From NCBI GenBank assembly GCA_050251575.1, contig JBFWMP010000149.1, positions 1 to 6,844 on the forward strand: DNA of 6,844 nt, read 5' to 3'. Shown here one piece after another: positions 5,324-6,844 of this stretch (its first letter is position 1; each line of letters opens with the position of its first letter). Made by a program: the position numbers and the translations under genes. Under the pieces are notes generated by a model, which saw only the letters and a list, made by a program, of their open reading frames with translations, had not been told where the DNA came from and made no database searches. This DNA is from X23 sp050251575 (GTDB taxonomy: Bacteria > Bacillota > Clostridia > SK-Y3).

Positions 5324-5787
5324 AAAGGAACGGTTCAAAATTTCTTTTGTGCTTTGTAGCAGGTATAATAACTGGTATATTAATAGGTGCTGCAGCAGTA
5401 TGTATTGTAGTTAGTTACAGGATGGATATATCTTATGAAAAGATTTTACATCTCGAAAACACCATTGAGGATAAGAATGCCAGGCTTCAAAAGTTGGAAA
5501 ACTCAATTAATAACATTAATTTCATACTTAAGGATATAGAAATAATTTTAATTTTTGAGGGAGATGAAATTGAAAAAGTAGATATTGAAAAAACTATAAA
5601 AGGGAAATATAGTACATTGTTAGGGAAAGAAGTCAAAAACATTGATGCAGATCTAATTGTAGAAGTAGTAGATAAAAGAATTTTAAAGATAGAAAATAAA
5701 GAATATCAGCTAAAAGTTAATAAACTAATACTAACAGAAATCTTAAAAATCTGGATAGAAGTTGAGCAAATTGCTCAATCGCAATAA
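5311..5787 (+). CDS. ytrI: Sporulation membrane protein YtrI
   Basis: A 158-residue bitopic membrane protein. A single transmembrane helix at 11-35 (Gly/Ala/Ile-rich) is followed by a coiled coil at about 41-70 (LENTIEDKNARLQKLENSI). A C-terminal domain at 80-158 includes VKNIDADLIVEVVDKRILKIENKEYQL and a final amphipathic helix. Length, topology and the end-domain pattern fit B. subtilis YtrI (about 167 residues), and the position directly after ytrH is the decisive support, since sequence conservation of this family is low. AAAGGTG (5295-5301), inside the end of ytrH, serves as its ribosome site. It is probably a partner of YtrH in the mother-cell membrane around the forespore. It ends 10 bases from the convergent downstream gene. 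Confidence 0.75.
   Translation: MEKLERNGSKFLLCFVAGIITGILIGAAAVCIVVSYRMDISYEKILHLENTIEDKNARLQKLENSINNINFILKDIEIILIFEGDEIEKVDIEKTIKGKYSTLLGKEVKNIDADLIVEVVDKRILKIENKEYQLKVNKLILTEILKIWIEVEQIAQSQ
5762..5778. terminator. Small palindrome at the ytrI 3' end, possible bidirectional terminator
   Basis: TTGAGCAA and TTGCTCAA flank a single central A, giving a 6-bp stem with a 5-base loop inside the last codons of ytrI. AATAAATTTTAC lies downstream on the plus strand. The convergent gene ends at 5798, so a shared terminator is expected here, but this one is weak. Confidence 0.3.
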
Positions 5788-5797
5788 ATTTTACACA

Positions 5798-6832
5798 CTA
5801 TCTTTTCTGAAGCATTGGATTCAGAATAGACAACTTATGATACTGGTCATCTTCCTTAAGCAGGTTCACTTCTGTCCATTGACCATCTTCTTGAATGTAC
5901 TCGTGTAGTAAAATATCATAACCATTTGTAAGTCTGATAAAATCAAGCCTATATTCTTTTTCTTTGCCGCTGGCGTAAATATATATCATGGAATCAACCA
6001 TCTCTTCTTTTTCAATTTTATCAATCAATCCATACCAACCGTTATAAATTATTTCTGTAATTGCTTGCGCATCCCAGTGCCAATGATGGTAAGGAGCACA
6101 GAGAAAGTCTTCGGGAATGTAATCTATCTTTTTAATCTTCCATCCGTCGGAAGTAGTGTGTTCTGTAGTTATAAGTCCATAGTAGTAGGCGAAATAACCC
6201 GGTGCATTTTCTTTTTCTTTATATGGCGGACCGGTAATAACCTCAATTTCTACCATGTAGTATTGAATATTTTCTGGTGTATGAGGAGGTGTGTATGCAG
6301 GAAGCAGTCTTAATAGGGTGATATGTCCTATGCCGGAGAAAGATTTTATGAATTCAGCCAAAGACACCTCCTGTTTTTTGCTTACACTAAGGAGCTCGTA
6401 AGCAAAGGGGTAAGGGATTTTATCCAGCCCTACTGTACCGCAACCCCCATGATATTCTAACATATTGGCTGCTTCTTTTAGAATTGAATAATAGGAGTGA
6501 ATCACATCTTCAGCAGAATTATAAACGTTAGGGTAGTCTGGAGCAATATAGGGTGGCTTGTCAAAATCCTTCGGCATACGGAAACGATATTTTAAATTTA
6601 GTGCCGGCTGTTTGGAAGGACGTTGGAATCTTTTGCTGTAATCATTTACTTCATCTTGGATGAATACAGACTTAGAGAATGTTGATTCCACATGTGTATT
6701 CGGATGTATAGAGCCGCCCATTGCCATTGATGAAGTTTCATTTTTTGATATAATGAATAAGATAGTTAGCATAGCAGAGATTATTAGTATTCCAAGTATA
6801 AGTCTTAAAAGTTCTTTAAATGATATAACCAA
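5798..6832 (-). CDS. Membrane-anchored extracytoplasmic protein of unknown function
   Basis: I do not recognise this 344-residue protein. A short cytoplasmic start and a hydrophobic helix (about 8-29) with no lipobox or clear cleavage site suggest an N-terminal anchor, with the rest outside the membrane. A polar linker (30-100) precedes a compact domain beginning SAEDVIHSYYSIL (106-118), which looks like the first helix of an NTF2-like or similar alpha+beta fold. It is followed by YHGGCGTVG (127-135), a YYMVEIEVITGP strand (191-202), GYFAYYYGLITTE (212-224) and a Trp/His cluster, PYHHWHWDA (247-255). Two cysteines (131, 245) could form a disulfide. The start is uncertain: TTG at 6832 is preceded by GGTGGAG, but the frame is open to the window edge. 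The cell-surface or spore-related role is a guess from neighbours. Confidence 0.8.
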   Translation of the reverse strand: MVISFKELLRLILGILIISAMLTILFIISKNETSSMAMGGSIHPNTHVESTFSKSVFIQDEVNDYSKRFQRPSKQPALNLKYRFRMPKDFDKPPYIAPDYPNVYNSAEDVIHSYYSILKEAANMLEYHGGCGTVGLDKIPYPFAYELLSVSKKQEVSLAEFIKSFSGIGHITLLRLLPAYTPPHTPENIQYYMVEIEVITGPPYKEKENAPGYFAYYYGLITTEHTTSDGWKIKKIDYIPEDFLCAPYHHWHWDAQAITEIIYNGWYGLIDKIEKEEMVDSMIYIYASGKEKEYRLDFIRLTNGYDILLHEYIQEDGQWTEVNLLKEDDQYHKLSILNPMLQKR

Positions 6833-6844
6833 TTCTCCACCCCC

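Noticed and set aside
6065..6313. Plus-strand open frame inside the unknown membrane-anchored gene
   Set aside because: It is fully antisense to the longer gene, with no ribosome site.

Overview
The window looks like chromosome from an anaerobic, spore-forming, low-GC Firmicute, most likely a member of the Clostridia. Intergenic DNA is AT-rich, ribosome binding sites are strong GGAGG types, GTG and TTG starts occur, and several genes belong to families restricted to, or typical of, endospore formers: a YhcN/YlaJ lipoprotein, the YtrH-YtrI pair, a RemA/DUF370-like protein, DUF2935 and a Mn catalase. The species cannot be fixed from the sequence. No rRNA, tRNA, CRISPR array or intact mobile element is visible.

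Layout. Bases 1-149 hold a degenerate inverted/direct-repeat patch resembling a clostridial REP element, then a possible mother-cell-type promoter. A complete metallo-beta-lactamase-fold hydrolase follows (150-977), then a 12-bp perfect inverted repeat. Next come a DUF2935 helical-bundle protein (1148-1891) with a clear terminator, and a dinuclear Mn catalase with all five metal ligands (2151-2843) followed by two hairpins. A RemA/DUF370-like protein with an unusual helical C-terminal extension (3103-3483) converges on a sporulation lipoprotein of the YhcN/YlaJ family (3635-4294, minus strand) across a bidirectional terminator. The lipoprotein is divergent from a DUF1653 protein (4568-4834), which has a good sigma-A promoter. 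The ytrH-ytrI sporulation membrane operon (4979-5787) follows, and a membrane-anchored protein of unknown function (5798-6832, minus strand) converges on it.

How it fits together. Most of the genes are separate transcription units; only ytrH and ytrI overlap. The common theme is sporulation and protection from oxidants: mother-cell membrane proteins, a spore lipoprotein and a coat-type Mn catalase. Three genes (the MBL hydrolase, DUF2935 and ytrH) have a CATAnnnT -10-like element about 28-30 nt before the start codon with a matching weak -35, which suggests shared sigma-E or sigma-K control.

The most interesting structure is at ytrH. A 14-bp perfect inverted repeat, extendable to 18 pairs with wobbles, hides its Shine-Dalgarno and start codon, and the left arm is also the -10 region of the predicted sigma-E promoter. 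Transcripts from that promoter would begin in the loop and escape the hairpin, whereas readthrough from the upstream gene would be silenced.
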